Origin: Liquidambar formosana
Taxonomy: Eukaryota > Streptophyta > Magnoliopsida > Saxifragales > Altingiaceae
Assembly (NCBI GenBank): GCA_039720395.1
Contig: CM077833.1
Location: 30,105,478-30,169,477 of the forward strand
DNA: 64,000 bases
Reading direction: 5' to 3'
A model generated the notes under the pieces. That model did not search any database, had not been told where the DNA came from, and was given only the letters and a program-made list of their open reading frames with translations. Of this stretch, positions 62,456 through 64,000 are shown one piece after another; position 1 is the first letter of the stretch; each line of letters starts with the position of its first letter. A program made the translations under genes and the position numbers.

Positions 62456-63480
62456 TTAATTGAGGGTGCGATATTGAATCAGATATGGTTGTTGATTATA
62501 TCTTTTTAGTATAAAATAGTTGCACTTATGATTTGAATTTGAGTTTTAGTTTAGTTATTTTTGAAGTAGATCCGTTTAAGCTAAAAAAAAGACGGTACCC
62601 ACAAAAAAAAAAGAAGAAAAAAAGTTAGGAAAGTATCAATCAATAAACATGAAAAACCAATACAAAATTTCAAATGAAGACATTATTAACATGCAAGTAC
62701 CTTACATGAGATTTTTTTTTATATAAAAAAAATGAAGTTTAGATATATTAGTAAATTATTAAATATTAATTTATTGCATTTTTGCTAACTCATTCGCCGT
62801 TATTAAAGATAAAACCAACTACTCATTAAATCATTCATAATTACTATTTTAAATAAATTAATAAATAACCGACGATAAAATGAAGATAAATACATGTGCA
62901 TAATAACCCATGTTACCCCTCTAATAGAAAAAAAAAAAGAAAAGAAAAAAAAGACATAATCTTTGAAAGCCCCCTCTCATATAATCAAGCTTCTAAGTGA
63001 AGACAAAAAACCTTGCTAATGAAAAAGGTAAGCCCACATTTACTGGGGCCAGTGGCTTAATTTATCATTAGGACAAGATTAGAGCTGACCCAGTCTTAAA
63101 ACCAAAACACAACTTTTATATATAATCCTCAAATAATAATCTTGCATTAGACACAAAAACATAGGTTGTGGATAAAACCGTAACTTTATCCCATCCTCAT
63201 TTTAGAATTTAGACGACCGCGATTTCTCGCGAGTCTCGTGGCCAACGGCTGGTTAAGATATTTTAAAAAATCTTTCAAAAAATATTTTAAAAACGGAGTA
63301 GAGATCTGACAGCTTTTTTTTGCTCCTCTATCATGGAGAGAAAGAAATTTTTTTAAATTAAAATAAAAAACGGACCTGATAAATGGCGGACTCCAAACCA
63401 AAACTTAGCTAGATTTTAGGAGTGTGTTGAGGTACGTGTTCTCGCACTATGGATTCTTGTTCAAGTTCCAAAAAACACCA

Positions 63481-63550
63481 TATAGGGTAATATGCCATAA
63501 CACTAGGCGAAGAAGTATAGGGTAATATGCCATAACACTAGGCGAAGAAG
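63481..63550 (+). repeat. Perfect 35-bp tandem duplication just upstream of the IQD gene
   Basis: Two identical 35-bp units (63481-63515 and 63516-63550), each containing AGGGTAATATGCCATAACAC, end 44 bp before the ATG. Perfect identity implies a recent event. Confidence 0.9.
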
Positions 63551-63551
63551 T

Positions 63552-63573
63552 AGAGAGAGAGAGAGAGAGAGAG
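63552..63573 (+). repeat. (GA)n tract in the IQD 5' leader
   Basis: About eleven GA units lie between the 35-bp repeats and the ATG at 63595; a purine-rich GGAGGAAGAAGA stretch follows. Confidence 0.85.
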
Positions 63574-63594
63574 GGAGAGAGGAGGAAGAAGACC

Positions 63595-63675
63595 ATGGGA
63601 AGACCAACGTCTTGCTTCAAAATCATTACATGTGGGAGTGATTCCACTGAGAACGATGATCTCCAAGCCTCGGAG
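63595..63675 (+). CDS. IQD: IQ67-domain protein (IQD31/IQD32 type), first coding exon
   Basis: 27 codons, starting MGRPTSCFKIITCGSDS and ending DLQASE at a donor GAG/GTACGT (63676). This N-terminus, with MGR, Cys-Phe-Lys and an ITCG motif, is typical of the long IQD subgroup that includes IQD32: calmodulin-binding scaffolds that associate with microtubules and the plasma membrane. The IQ motifs lie beyond the window. From 63676 to 64000 I see intron sequence; an open stretch after AAGCAG at 63946 does not resemble the family's second exon. The subgroup is a judgement from 27 residues only. Confidence 0.72.
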
Positions 63676-64000
63676 GTACGTAATGGTTTACGTATGTGTA
63701 TGTGTATTGTTTTTGCTCAGATTTCCTTGGGTTTCTCTTCCTTTTTGGTTCAGCTCCTGTTAGTTTTGGAAAATTAGGGTTTGACGTATACTTGAATTGA
63801 TGTGAGCTTGGATTTTCACAGAATCTGTAGCTGTAGGCTGTTTTTGGAGTACAAAATTTAGTACTGATTGAGGTTTTGTGATCAATTCTGATTTTGATCT
63901 ATACATTGTTGTTGTTCACTCTGAGATCGTGATTCTCGAAGCAGGATCACAATGTCTGTATAGCTGAGCTGATGCAAACTAGGATATTTACAGGATCTAT

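Larger units (their letters stand above)
57154..63480. other. Gene-free interval between RCC2-like and IQD genes
   Basis: The first few hundred bases are the RCC2-like 3' UTR and flank. Beyond lie two foldback MITEs, two small retroposon insertions, (AT)n at 60330-60372 and AT-rich DNA. No coding region is supported. The last 1.5 kb may include the IQD promoter. Confidence 0.55.

Noticed and set aside
63946..64000. Possible second exon of the IQD gene after AAGCAG
   Set aside because: The frame is open but the residues do not resemble the conserved second exon of this subgroup; more likely intron.

Overview
The window is plant nuclear DNA, almost certainly from a eudicot. It carries intron-rich plant genes (a glyoxal oxidase, an intron-containing histone H3.3, a class II BARLEY B RECOMBINANT/BASIC PENTACYSTEINE factor, a group I bZIP, a plant RCC2 homolog and an IQ67-domain protein). 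It also has a plant histone octamer, MITEs, SINEs and many AT, GA and poly-A tracts in AT-rich intergenic DNA. Two short tRNA-like repeats recall elements I associate with Ericales such as tea or kiwifruit, but I cannot name the species. Nothing bacterial or viral was seen.

Layout. 1-903 (+): 3' end of a GLOX gene with its 3' flank duplicated in tandem. 904-7116: no gene; a Mutator-type and a hAT-type MITE with clean target-site duplications. 7117-8233 (-): histone H3.3, four coding exons, with a leader intron, a TATA box and an octamer upstream. 11346-13081 (+): three-exon TMEM42-like membrane protein. 15150-16993 (+): truncated, frameshifted copy of a BPC gene. 17000-26700: repeat-rich, holding two decayed copies (19325-19635 and 22371-22571, minus) of a small membrane-protein gene whose intact relative is at 44403-44705 (+). 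26777-33230 (+): intact BPC gene with a leader intron of about 5 kb. 35228-36334 (-): a probable box C/D snoRNA cluster behind a telo-box/TATA promoter. 39382-42279 (+): group I bZIP gene with a one-base frameshift upstream of the bZIP domain. 46655-57153 (+): sixteen-exon RCC2-like gene, reconstructed in full (543 aa), with one GC-AG intron. 57154-63480: MITEs and retroposon debris. 63595-63675 (+): first exon of an IQD gene running off the right edge.

The genes do not form one pathway. Several share chromatin or nuclear themes (H3.3, BPC, RCC2-like with AT-hooks, bZIP). The BPC protein family binds GA/CT repeats, and long GA/CT tracts lie in its own leader intron, just downstream of it, in the RCC2 gene and in the IQD 5' leader.

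Points most worth a second look: the snoRNA cluster, whose guide elements match universally conserved rRNA sequences, including two adjacent 18S sites in one snoRNA; the three-copy small membrane-protein family with an HP-x3-DP loop motif; the bZIP frameshift; and a set of tiny poly-A insertions flanked by perfect target-site duplications with almost no element body. All exon boundaries come from reading splice sites and frame by eye; no alignment was run.
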